This document shows, in pieces, positions 6,570 to 12,966 of a stretch of DNA of 23,322 nt. The position numbers were made by a program, and so were the translations under genes. The number at the start of each line of letters is the position of its first letter. The stretch's first letter is position 1. Source of the DNA: a virus; the IMG/VR virus record IMGVR_UViG_3300034105_002992, positions 1-23,322 of that record; one strand, 5' to 3'. The notes beneath the pieces are model-generated. The model was not told where the DNA came from, searched no databases, and saw nothing but the letters and a program-made list of their open reading frames with translations.

Positions 6570-7571
6570 ATGACTTATTTAACAAGGGATATTTTAGACT
6601 TTTATAGATTTGATAAAGAAAAAAACAAAGAATATTTGACAAAACATTTTTCAAACACTAATATTGTTGGACTGCACAATCCTAATTCCACAATAGTTTT
6701 TGACAGCATTAATGTTTTTGACAAGGCCAACGTTGTAACTGTTGATGATGACAATACATACGAAATTAATAAATATGGTTTTCGTGGAGAAATTTATGAA
6801 AATTCAGACGCAATAGCATCTGGTTGTTCTATAACTTTTGGACTTGGCGTTCCAGAGGAGGCAAGATGGACAAATATTTTAAGCAACCAAATTAATAAAA
6901 ATATCATTAATTTAGGCGTTGAAGGAGCATCTGTAAAAAATGTTTGTACTAATATTATTAAATATTGCATGAATAATAAAATGCCAAAAGAAATTTTTTG
7001 TTTATTTCCAGATTTTTTTAGAAGCATGGTTGTAATAGACAAAGAGTTTTATAAATCAGGATTAAGTAAACGGTATTGGGATGAATCAGATAATTTAATA
7101 CTAACTTTTTGCAATCCAAAAGTTAGCCAGTATAGTAAAGATCGTGTACATATGGAAATAAAAGATAAAAAAAATATAGAAGACTCTGTTTCTCCACATC
7201 AGTTAATATTAGATTCTATAAATTTTATTTATATTCTAGAATCATTTTGTTTAACAAATGGCATAAAATTATATTGGACAACATGGGATAATCCTAGTTT
7301 TAGAATTTTGAAAGAAATGTCCAAAATTAAAGATTTTAAATTAAAAAATTTTTCACAGTCTAATCCAGGTTATTCTCCTTCTGAATGTATTTTACACGAG
7401 AACTCTGAGTTTAACGATCATCCACAGTGGGAAAGAGGGTCTGATTACTCAATTATAAATAATAAAAAGACAAAAGATTATTCTCATCCAGGCATTCATT
7501 ATCATAATCATATTGCAATTTTATTTGATAATTTACGTAAACAAAAAAATTATGATATGATAGGTATATGA
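6570..7571 (+). CDS. SGNH/GDSL-like hydrolase, 333 aa
   Basis: ASGCSITFGLGV (S87) matches block I of SGNH hydrolases (G-x-S-x-T-x-G), NLGVEGAS matches the following Gly/Asn region, and D303-Y-S-H306-P near the end is the D-x-x-H that completes the catalytic set. These enzymes remove acyl groups from sugars, lipids or peptidoglycan, or act as acyltransferases. No signal peptide or membrane segment is seen, so it works in the cytoplasm or as a virion part. It lies between oxygenase genes and overlaps the next start by ATGA. A deacylase or acyl-transfer role in the same tailoring pathway is a reasonable guess. Confidence 0.75.
   Translation: MTYLTRDILDFYRFDKEKNKEYLTKHFSNTNIVGLHNPNSTIVFDSINVFDKANVVTVDDDNTYEINKYGFRGEIYENSDAIASGCSITFGLGVPEEARWTNILSNQINKNIINLGVEGASVKNVCTNIIKYCMNNKMPKEIFCLFPDFFRSMVVIDKEFYKSGLSKRYWDESDNLILTFCNPKVSQYSKDRVHMEIKDKKNIEDSVSPHQLILDSINFIYILESFCLTNGIKLYWTTWDNPSFRILKEMSKIKDFKLKNFSQSNPGYSPSECILHENSEFNDHPQWERGSDYSIINNKKTKDYSHPGIHYHNHIAILFDNLRKQKNYDMIGI
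7553..7561 (+). promoter_or_regulatory. Extended -10 leaderless promoter for 7568
   Basis: TGA-TATGAT inside the end of the SGNH gene, then AGGTAT (6 nt) and the ATG at 7568. The AGG in the spacer could also act as a weak ribosome site on the read-through transcript. Confidence 0.5.
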
Positions 7572-8236
7572 TGATTGATCGCCCAGACGAAATCTATTTA
7601 GCAAATGCCGCTAAATTAGGAAGTTCTGCAAAAAACGTATATGTTATAGATAATTTTTTACCTAATGAAGAGTATCAAACATTATCTAATTTTGTAAATA
7701 ATTCTGATCAAATCCCTTGGATTAAAGAGCCTTGGACTACAGACAGAACTGCCCCAAATTCAATTCCGGAAGATTACGTTAAAATTATAAAAAAAATATA
7801 TCCACTTGCTAGATTAAATTGTATGGATTATTATGATGTAAAAGTAAATGATTATCCAGAAATTAGAGACGTTCTTTTAAGAAGGTGGAGTCCTGGAAGT
7901 AAAATGAACCTTCATATAGACATACAGGCTCAAAAAAATCTACATATTATAGGTATGTATTACCTTAATGATGATTATGAAGGTGGAGAAATATTTTTTC
8001 CAGATTATAATTTAAAAATTAAACCAAAATCAAATAGTTTAATTATGTTTCCTGGTAACGAAAACTATGCTCACGGAGTACATGAAGTTACAAAAGGATT
8101 TAGGTATACTTACCAGATAAGTTTTGTTTTTAAAGGCTCTACATTTGTAGGAGAAACAAAAGATAATCTAGAAAAATATAAAAAGATCAATTATGATCCA
8201 AAGAATTTTATGAATTATGATCCAAAATCATTCTAA
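7568..8236 (+). CDS. 2OG-Fe(II) oxygenase, paralogue A, 222 aa
   Basis: Complete active site: H116-I-D118, H169 and R179 (GFRY), with MYYLNDDYEGGEIFF and FPGNENYAHGV. The N-terminus DEIYLANAAKLGSS is shared with the next protein. It is the first of three oxygenases encoded back to back (7568, 8217, 8812) that look like tandem duplicates. The C-terminal tail holds a repeat, NYDPKNFMNYDPKSF, where the next gene starts. It overlaps the SGNH gene by 4 nt and the next gene by 20 nt. The substrate is unknown. Confidence 0.9.
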   Translation: MMIDRPDEIYLANAAKLGSSAKNVYVIDNFLPNEEYQTLSNFVNNSDQIPWIKEPWTTDRTAPNSIPEDYVKIIKKIYPLARLNCMDYYDVKVNDYPEIRDVLLRRWSPGSKMNLHIDIQAQKNLHIIGMYYLNDDYEGGEIFFPDYNLKIKPKSNSLIMFPGNENYAHGVHEVTKGFRYTYQISFVFKGSTFVGETKDNLEKYKKINYDPKNFMNYDPKSF

Positions 8237-8828
8237 AAAAGATGAAATCTATTTAGCAAATGTTGCAAAAATAGGAAACTCTATAAATAACATACAATAT
8301 ACTGAAAATGTGTTATCTCAAGATGAGCATAAACAAATACTTGATTTTGTAAAAACCCGTGAATCTTGGACAATTCAACCTTGGGATAGTAAAGTTATTA
8401 TATTTCATGAGATGCCTAAAGAAATTCTTAATTCATTAAATAAAGTTTTTACGCTTGCTTATGAAAAATCTAAAAATTTTTATGATATAAAAATTAATTT
8501 TTTTGAAGATTTGTCATTAAATTTGCTTAAATTTGAAAAAGATTTTTATTTAAAACAACATATAGATACTGAGTCAAGTGAATCAAATCATATTGCATCA
8601 GTATATTATATTAATGATGATTACACAGGTGGAGAAATTAATTTTCCAAATTATAAATTAAAGATTAAACCTAAACCAAATAGTTTAATTGTTTTTCCTG
8701 GAAATGAAAACTATTTGCACGAAGTAGTTGAAATTACAAGTGGAGACCGATATAGTTCATCTTTGTGGTTTCAGTATACTGGGTCTACTTTTAATAAGAA
8801 AAGCGAGTGGTATGATGATCCAATCTAA
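8217..8828 (+). CDS. 2OG-Fe(II) oxygenase, paralogue B, 203 aa
   Basis: H115-I-D117, H168 and R178 (GDRY) form an intact iron and 2-oxoglutarate site, in the same order and context as its neighbours (YYINDDYTGGEINF, FPGNENYLHEV). It starts MIQNHSKKDEIYLANVAKIG; a 19-nt run (GAAATCTATTTAGCAAATG) is identical to the upstream gene, showing recent tandem duplication. The start overlaps the previous gene by 20 nt with no strong ribosome site, so it may rely on translational coupling. Confidence 0.87.
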   Translation: MIQNHSKKDEIYLANVAKIGNSINNIQYTENVLSQDEHKQILDFVKTRESWTIQPWDSKVIIFHEMPKEILNSLNKVFTLAYEKSKNFYDIKINFFEDLSLNLLKFEKDFYLKQHIDTESSESNHIASVYYINDDYTGGEINFPNYKLKIKPKPNSLIVFPGNENYLHEVVEITSGDRYSSSLWFQYTGSTFNKKSEWYDDPI

Positions 8829-9372
8829 TTTAGGAAACTCTATAAATAATATACAGGTTACAGAAAATGTTTTGTCTAAAGAAGAACACAAACAACTGCT
8901 TGATTATACAATAAGTGTTGATTCTTGGCAAACTCAACCTTGGGGAGTTAAGTTTCTTTTATCAAAAGAAATGCCAGAAGAAATTGTTGATTTGTTAGAA
9001 AAAATTTTTAGAACCGCTTATCAAAAATGTACAAATTTTTATAATGTAAAACTTTATGCTTTTGAAAAAGGAACAGTTCCTTTAATTAAATTTGAAAAAG
9101 GATATAAGATGCATGAGCATGCGGATACTGCAGGAGATTTTGCAGTAATATATTATATCAATGATGACTATGAAGGAGGAGAAATTAATTTTATGGATCA
9201 TAATTTGAAGATTAAACCAAAGGCTAACAGTTTTATTACATTTCCTAGTAATGCAGACTATTGGCATGAAGTACTTGAAAATACTGTAAAAGAAAGATAT
9301 TCTGCTACTCTCTGGTTTAAGTATGAGGGCTCTGATATGTCAAGGCCAGCATTAGGTTTAAATCGTAAGTGA
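8812..9372 (+). CDS. 2OG-Fe(II) oxygenase, paralogue C, 186 aa
   Basis: H103-A-D105, H152 and R162 (KERY) keep the iron and 2-oxoglutarate site, with YYINDDYEGGEINF between. I place the start at the ATGATG of 8812/8815 because the protein then begins MMIQSNLGNSINN, parallel to the upstream paralogue, and overlaps that gene by 17 nt; the frame is open further back to 8728 but that part lacks homology to the paralogues. Compared with paralogue B it lacks about 15 N-terminal residues (the D-E-I-Y-L-A-N segment). The run TAGGAAACTCTATAAATAA is shared by the two genes apart from the base before it. Confidence 0.85.
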   Translation: MMIQSNLGNSINNIQVTENVLSKEEHKQLLDYTISVDSWQTQPWGVKFLLSKEMPEEIVDLLEKIFRTAYQKCTNFYNVKLYAFEKGTVPLIKFEKGYKMHEHADTAGDFAVIYYINDDYEGGEINFMDHNLKIKPKANSFITFPSNADYWHEVLENTVKERYSATLWFKYEGSDMSRPALGLNRK

Positions 9373-9393
9373 TTACAAATGAAATTAGCCATA

Positions 9394-9402
9394 TGCTATA
9401 AT
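9394..9402 (+). promoter_or_regulatory. Extended -10 leaderless promoter for 9409
   Basis: TGC-TATAAT, then TGAAGT (6 nt) and the ATG at 9409. TTACAA at 9373-9378 could serve as a weak -35 with an 18-nt spacer. Confidence 0.65.
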
Positions 9403-9408
9403 TGAAGT

Positions 9409-9552
9409 ATGATTGCCGTATACTCTGATATTATGAAAAGGCTTAATGGTGAAAAATGCCATTTCTGCAGCGAGGTTGCCCTATATAACGATATGGCTGG
9501 CTATAAACTTATCGGTGTATGCAAGAAACATTTAAACTATCACACAAGTTAG
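9409..9552 (+). CDS. Zinc-ribbon microprotein, 47 aa
   Basis: C17-x2-C20 and C38-x2-H41 (CHFC ... VCKKH) form a likely zinc site, with the spacing C-x2-C-x3-A-L-Y that also recurs in the duplicated protein at 11596. The start is fixed by a consensus extended -10 six nt upstream. No function can be assigned. It is followed 6 nt later by a membrane microprotein. Confidence 0.6.
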   Translation: MIAVYSDIMKRLNGEKCHFCSEVALYNDMAGYKLIGVCKKHLNYHTS

Positions 9553-9558
9553 GACAAT

Positions 9559-9645
9559 ATGCCACTGCTTAAATTCTACAAACCAGCAATACTTCTTTCA
9601 TGTATGCTGGTTGTAGCGTATGTTTTAATATATTTATTTTTATAA
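9559..9645 (+). CDS. Single-pass membrane microprotein, 28 aa
   Basis: MPLLKFYKPA then ILLSCMLVVAYVLIYLFL: a short basic N-terminus and one transmembrane helix reaching the C-terminus. AGGA lies about 5 nt before the ATG. It ends 1 nt before the pstS stop on the other strand, so the two units converge. It is similar in design, not in sequence, to the peptide at 2113. Evidence is modest because of its size. Confidence 0.4.
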   Translation: MPLLKFYKPAILLSCMLVVAYVLIYLFL

Positions 9646-9646
9646 G

Positions 9647-10690
9647 TTAAGGCTTAGATCCAATTAATGCAATCTGTGCTTTTGCTATAGCCAATGCTGA
9701 TCCTGTAAGTGGAGAGTATTCCAATTTTTTGGCTGAAAGACTAGCGCATGAAGTGGCAGTATACTTAAAGAATCCTTTAATGATGTTTGCCTTATCACTT
9801 GCTTGCGTTGGTGCTAGGCCATAAGAGAACGAGGATATGTTGTAAGCCTTCTTATCCTTGTTGTTATAGTTTGGAACAATGATGCCATTTCCTTCAGGCT
9901 CAAAGTCACTTAAGAACGCAGATGCTGCCTCAGATGTAGGCTGCATAAATACACCAGCACCATTTTCAATAGATGCTTTAGCAAGATTTTGATTTGTAGC
10001 ATAAGAAGATTCCATATAGCCTAATGCACCATTTGTACGTGCAACCTGAGATGCCATAAGATTAGTTCCAGCAACAGAACTAAAAGTTCCCATAGGTAGT
10101 TGGCTTTTTGGAAATACCTGTGTAAAGGCTTTGTTTGGTGTTTTGGTCCAGATTGATGGAGCAATAGCACTAAGATATTCTGTTAATACCTGTGTAGTTC
10201 CAGAACTATCTGCACGATAGAAAACCATAATCTGCAAGTTTGGAAGTTTTGGCTTTACTTTCTTTATAGTATTATCTTTAACTATTTGAGGATCATTCCA
10301 TTTTGTTATATCCCCTGCAAAAATTTTAGCCAATGTTTCTTTCTTTAGTTGAATTTTACCTTTGTATCCATCAATTCTATATGCAATTGCAATAGGGCCT
10401 GCGACTAATGGAACATATACAAAATCTTTTGCTTTATTAATTTGTGAAGCAGCCACATCACTTGCTGCAAAATCAACAGTACCTTGCATAAACATATTAA
10501 TTCCAGCACCTGATCCCAGTGGTGTGTATTCTATGTTATGTCCAGAGGCTTTTCCATATTGAACACGGCATTCATTAATAAAGTTAGCAATGAATGATGA
10601 ACCAGAACCCGTAATTTGATCTGCATGGGCTGGTTGGGCGATGAGTAAAGATACAGCGATTGCTGCTACGATAAATCTAGAAGTCTTCAT
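9647..10690 (-). CDS. pstS: PstS-like periplasmic phosphate-binding protein, 347 aa
   Basis: A signal peptide (K2, R5, hydrophobic 6-19, A21-H-A23 before D24) suits signal peptidase I; there is no lipobox cysteine. The mature part shows TGSGSSF (27-33), GSGAGI (59-64), DFAASD (73-78), IFAGDITKWNDP (123-134) and YRADSSGTT (158-166), the phosphate-contacting motifs of PstS. The length is typical of the family. In the host it would feed phosphate to a PstCAB transporter; no transporter genes are in the window, so the phage protein would have to join host parts. Phage pstS is known from cyanophages as a starvation gene. It is alone on this strand with its own promoter at 10697. Confidence 0.93.
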   Translation of the reverse strand: MKTSRFIVAAIAVSLLIAQPAHADQITGSGSSFIANFINECRVQYGKASGHNIEYTPLGSGAGINMFMQGTVDFAASDVAASQINKAKDFVYVPLVAGPIAIAYRIDGYKGKIQLKKETLAKIFAGDITKWNDPQIVKDNTIKKVKPKLPNLQIMVFYRADSSGTTQVLTEYLSAIAPSIWTKTPNKAFTQVFPKSQLPMGTFSSVAGTNLMASQVARTNGALGYMESSYATNQNLAKASIENGAGVFMQPTSEAASAFLSDFEPEGNGIIVPNYNNKDKKAYNISSFSYGLAPTQASDKANIIKGFFKYTATSCASLSAKKLEYSPLTGSALAIAKAQIALIGSKP

Positions 10691-10696
10691 AATTTA

Positions 10697-10705
10697 ATAA
10701 TATCA
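10697..10705 (-). promoter_or_regulatory. Extended -10 leaderless promoter for pstS
   Basis: On the minus strand TGA-TATTAT is followed by TAAATT (6 nt) and the ATG at 10690. It shares a 79-nt divergent spacer with the promoter at 10755. No convincing Pho-box was found. Confidence 0.6.
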
Positions 10706-10754
10706 GGAGTATTTTGATTTAGGGTAAATAGAAAAAGAACAGTTAGTTAATTTA

Positions 10755-10763
10755 TGGTATTAT
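10755..10763 (+). promoter_or_regulatory. Extended -10 leaderless promoter for 10770
   Basis: TGG-TATTAT, then TATCAT (6 nt) and the ATG at 10770. Divergent from the pstS promoter. Confidence 0.6.
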
Positions 10764-10769
10764 TATCAT

Positions 10770-10967
10770 ATGTATTTTGCTAATCACGCTGCTGAGAAAA
10801 TATTTCAAATTCAAGACCTTCATAGAAAGTATGAAGAAAATACTGGCAGAAGTGCCATTCAAGATTTAATTACCATGAAAATTATACAGGGTGAAGCAGG
10901 CAGTGATTATAATATAAAAGTATATGAAAAGTGGACTACAGAGTATTATAAAAAAATAAGTGAATAG
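10770..10967 (+). CDS. Hypothetical protein, 65 aa
   Basis: A 65-residue protein starting MYFANHAAEKIFQIQDLHRK, mixed charge, probably helical, without cysteines or membrane segments. The start is supported by the leaderless promoter. I do not recognise the family. It is monocistronic as far as can be seen, with another promoter following at 10980. Confidence 0.6.
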   Translation: MYFANHAAEKIFQIQDLHRKYEENTGRSAIQDLITMKIIQGEAGSDYNIKVYEKWTTEYYKKISE

Positions 10968-10979
10968 CAATAAACCATC

Positions 10980-11008
10980 TTGACTTATATGTTAGTATAG
11001 GATATACT
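10980..11008 (+). promoter_or_regulatory. Leaderless promoter for 11015
   Basis: TTGACT (10980-10985), a 17-nt spacer, TATACT (11003-11008), then 6 nt to the ATG at 11015. Same -35 word as the promoters at 388 and 577. Confidence 0.7.
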
Positions 11009-11014
11009 TTATAT

Positions 11015-11350
11015 ATGGAATCATTACTATTAGCAATTGCATTGTTTTTGTCATCCCCCGCTGGACAAGATCCAAATAGGGAACTAATGTGGTTTGATGG
11101 ATGTCAAAATATTACAGAACAACAATTAGACAACTCAACCTGGCAATATTCTTGCGGGGATAATGATATGATAGAACCACAAACTATAGAAGAATGGGTG
11201 GAACCAAATGCGGAAATCGAACACTTTAGCCTCACAAAACAAACAAAAGCGTTACCTAAAAAACAAAAAACGTCTATCTCTAAAGCCAAGACTATCAAAG
11301 CAACAAAGACAAGAGGCATACGAAAGATTCATGCTTACAAGTCAAATTAG
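11015..11350 (+). CDS. Possible secreted or membrane-associated protein, 111 aa, overlapping the next frame
   Basis: A hydrophobic N-terminus (MESLLLAIALFLSSPAG) looks like a signal peptide or anchor, though it has Glu rather than Lys at position 2. Two cysteines in WFDGCQN and WQYSCGDND could form a disulfide. The last third is a Lys/Thr/Ala-rich basic tail. That tail (from 11208) overlaps a second frame that also looks coding. The start is well supported by a near-consensus promoter. The family is unknown. Confidence 0.6.
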   Translation: MESLLLAIALFLSSPAGQDPNRELMWFDGCQNITEQQLDNSTWQYSCGDNDMIEPQTIEEWVEPNAEIEHFSLTKQTKALPKKQKTSISKAKTIKATKTRGIRKIHAYKSN

Positions 11351-11417
11351 AAATAATAATATTTTGTTGGCGCAAAGAGAACTTGAGTCTATTCAAAAGG
11401 AAAAGTCAAATGACTAA
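11208..11417 (+). CDS. Basic helical protein in overlapping frame, 69 aa
   Basis: The frame starts at ATG 11208 with GGGTGGAACC just upstream as a fair ribosome site, and runs 67 nt past the stop of the first frame. The product is very basic in its first half (KQKRYLKNKKRLSLKPRLSK) and then forms a likely helix (QRQEAYERFMLTSQIRNNN). It overlaps the next start by 8 nt. It may be an independent gene or the product of a frameshift from 11015. Confidence 0.5.
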   Translation: MRKSNTLASQNKQKRYLKNKKRLSLKPRLSKQQRQEAYERFMLTSQIRNNNILLAQRELESIQKEKSND

Positions 11418-11583
11418 TACCTCTAGTGAAGATAGAAAAGTTAGAGATAAGTCATACCATGAAATGAAACTATTTGCTAATCCAAATAGGCTTATGGGGT
11501 TTTGGGGTAATTTATGTGGTCTTTTTGCTACCTTTTTTTCAAGCCAGGCAGCAAAACATGGAGATTATTTTGAAAATGATTAA
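11410..11583 (+). CDS. Hypothetical protein, 57 aa
   Basis: The ATG at 11410 is chosen because AAAAGGAAAAG lies just upstream; the frame is open to a TTG at 11383. The product starts MTNTSSEDRKVRDKSYHEMK and has a short glycine/phenylalanine-rich segment (LMGFWGNLCGLFATFF) that may touch a membrane. The family is not recognised. Confidence 0.5.
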   Translation: MTNTSSEDRKVRDKSYHEMKLFANPNRLMGFWGNLCGLFATFFSSQAAKHGDYFEND

Positions 11584-11595
11584 TGGTGGGAAAAA

Positions 11596-12207
11596 ATGAT
11601 AACAAAAATACCAGAAGGACAGATTTGCCAATCATTTGATACAAAAATGCATTTGCCTAAAGAAATACTAAACTCAAGTGGTGTTACTCAGAATTGTAAT
11701 TTATCTTGTGTTGCTCCCGCATTTGTTTATATAGAGGGCATACATGGTAAAAAATTTTTATGTGACTATCATTATTACTTTGAAATTTATATGACTAAAA
11801 GTTCATATTCAGAACCTAATGTTTCTTGGAAAAATATTCAAAATTTTCTAATAGATGAAACAGAAAGAGTAAAAGAAACATTTGCAAAAAATGTAACAAC
11901 CACAGAAACATTTGGACATAAATGCTCACTAATCAATACATATACCCCAGGCCATAACTGCACTGGTGATGCCTTTGTAAAGGTTACACCTACTGGTATT
12001 GTTCCTGGTAAAATAAATTTTACAGCAATAAAAGATAGAAATAATATTTCAGAAGGTATTTTTTATTGTAATTTTCATTTTAGAAGAGAGTACTATCGAT
12101 ACTATAGTAATGGGGTTATTTATGAAGATTTTCATCAAATATTGGACGAAAGATCTAGAATGACAATTACTCTTGCTGAAGAATTCTCAAAACTTACATA
12201 TGTCTAG
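11596..12207 (+). CDS. Internally duplicated zinc-ribbon-like protein, 203 aa
   Basis: Two copies of one pattern are visible. Copy 1: C-x3-C-V-A-P-A-F-V-Y-I ... F-L-C-D-Y-H-Y-Y-F-E-I-Y. Copy 2: C-T-G-D-A-F-V-K-V ... F-Y-C-N-F-H-F-R-R-E-Y-Y. Each would supply Cys and a C-x2-H pair for one zinc. The C-x3-A then C-x2-H layout also occurs in the 47-aa protein at 9409, so this looks like a tandem fusion of that class. TGGTGGGA precedes the start as a good ribosome site. The function is unknown; no known catalytic motif is seen. Confidence 0.65.
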   Translation: MITKIPEGQICQSFDTKMHLPKEILNSSGVTQNCNLSCVAPAFVYIEGIHGKKFLCDYHYYFEIYMTKSSYSEPNVSWKNIQNFLIDETERVKETFAKNVTTTETFGHKCSLINTYTPGHNCTGDAFVKVTPTGIVPGKINFTAIKDRNNISEGIFYCNFHFRREYYRYYSNGVIYEDFHQILDERSRMTITLAEEFSKLTYV

Positions 12208-12212
12208 AATGA

Positions 12213-12221
12213 TGGTATAAT
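12213..12221 (+). promoter_or_regulatory. Extended -10 promoter for the 12260 operon
   Basis: TGG-TATAAT. Unlike most promoters here it is followed by a leader of about 32 nt that contains AAAGGA before the ATG at 12260, so this unit is translated with a ribosome site. Confidence 0.55.
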
Positions 12222-12259
12222 AAATATCTGATTATTTATAATCACTATCAAAGGAAATC

Positions 12260-12409
12260 ATGGCAGAAGAAAAAAGTTCAAGACCTAGAGTTATAATTGA
12301 TGTAAACAAGCATGGAATTAGGCGAGAAAGAAACATAGACTTTGTTAAAAAGAAGTTTAAAGATGAGGATGAGTTAAACCCTAAAAGGAAAAAAAAGAAT
12401 CAAAAATGA
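12260..12409 (+). CDS. Basic hypothetical protein, 49 aa
   Basis: A 49-residue, strongly charged protein: MAEEKSSRPRVIIDVNKHG, then IRRERNIDFVKKKFK, an acidic patch (DEDEL) and a KRKKKNQK end. AAAGGA lies 6 nt before the start. It overlaps the next gene by ATGA. It may bind nucleic acid or anionic surfaces; the family is not recognised. Confidence 0.55.
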   Translation: MAEEKSSRPRVIIDVNKHGIRRERNIDFVKKKFKDEDELNPKRKKKNQK

Positions 12410-12615
12410 CAACGACTCCTTTTTCAGTTATAAAAAATATGTTATGGGATGATTATGGGTATACTCTTTCAGATGATCCTTCATATATGAGTAAAAAAAT
12501 TATTAGTAAATTGGAAAATAATGGATATAAAATTATTCCTTTTATTTTAAACGATAACCCTGATGGAATGAACGGTAGAGAAAGTAATCCCAATAGACAA
12601 GGGCTAGATCAATGA
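12406..12615 (+). CDS. Hypothetical protein, 69 aa
   Basis: Starts MTTTPFSVIKNMLWDDYGYT and ends in a hydrophilic tail rich in Asn, Gly and Arg. It overlaps the upstream and downstream genes by ATGA on both sides, so it is coupled to the thioredoxin-like gene. No known motif, cysteine or membrane segment is seen. Confidence 0.6.
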   Translation: MTTTPFSVIKNMLWDDYGYTLSDDPSYMSKKIISKLENNGYKIIPFILNDNPDGMNGRESNPNRQGLDQ

Positions 12616-12863
12616 AACAGTTAATGCATTTTACTGCAAAATGGTGCACTCCGTGCAAAACAATGGAGCCTGTTATTGAAGATTTCAGACGTAGGCATCC
12701 AGATGTTATTTATACTAAAGTAGATATAGATGATGATATGCAAACTGCCGTTGACTTTGCTGTAATGGGTGTTCCAACATTTATATCTATTGTTGATGAA
12801 AATTTATTTGAAAGAAAAAGTGGCAGGGCTACTATTTTTCAATTGGAGGCGTTGTTCAATTGA
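12612..12863 (+). CDS. Short thioredoxin-like protein, 83 aa
   Basis: The redox motif W11-C12-T-P-C15 follows the first strand, and MGVPTFISIV supplies the cis-proline loop that faces the active site in thioredoxins. At 83 residues it is shorter than the usual 105, apparently starting directly at the strand before the active site, as in phage and archaeal mini-thioredoxins. It would reduce disulfides, for instance in a ribonucleotide reductase encoded elsewhere. AAGGG lies about 9 nt before the ATG. The thioredoxin fold is clear; the redox partner is unknown. Confidence 0.9.
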   Translation: MKQLMHFTAKWCTPCKTMEPVIEDFRRRHPDVIYTKVDIDDDMQTAVDFAVMGVPTFISIVDENLFERKSGRATIFQLEALFN

Positions 12864-12966
12864 TTACTATATTTAAAAAAATTAAACTATTTTATTATTT
12901 ACTAAAAATAAGAAAAAGAAAAAATAATAATAGGTTTATATATTAATTTATTAGAAAAGGCATACA

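Noticed and set aside
10706-10754. Pho-box upstream of pstS
   Set aside because: Only a loose match to actinobacterial PhoP repeats (GTTCTTT and ATTTACC); not enough to call.
12228-12296. Leaderless CTG start 6 nt after the -10 at 12216
   Set aside because: The CTG frame is out of frame with the gene and stops quickly, while the ATG at 12260 has a good AAAGGA site.
12860-12946. 28-aa frame starting at a TTG that overlaps the thioredoxin stop
   Set aside because: Low-complexity Lys/Ile/Asn/Tyr sequence in an AT-rich gap, no ribosome site and no promoter.
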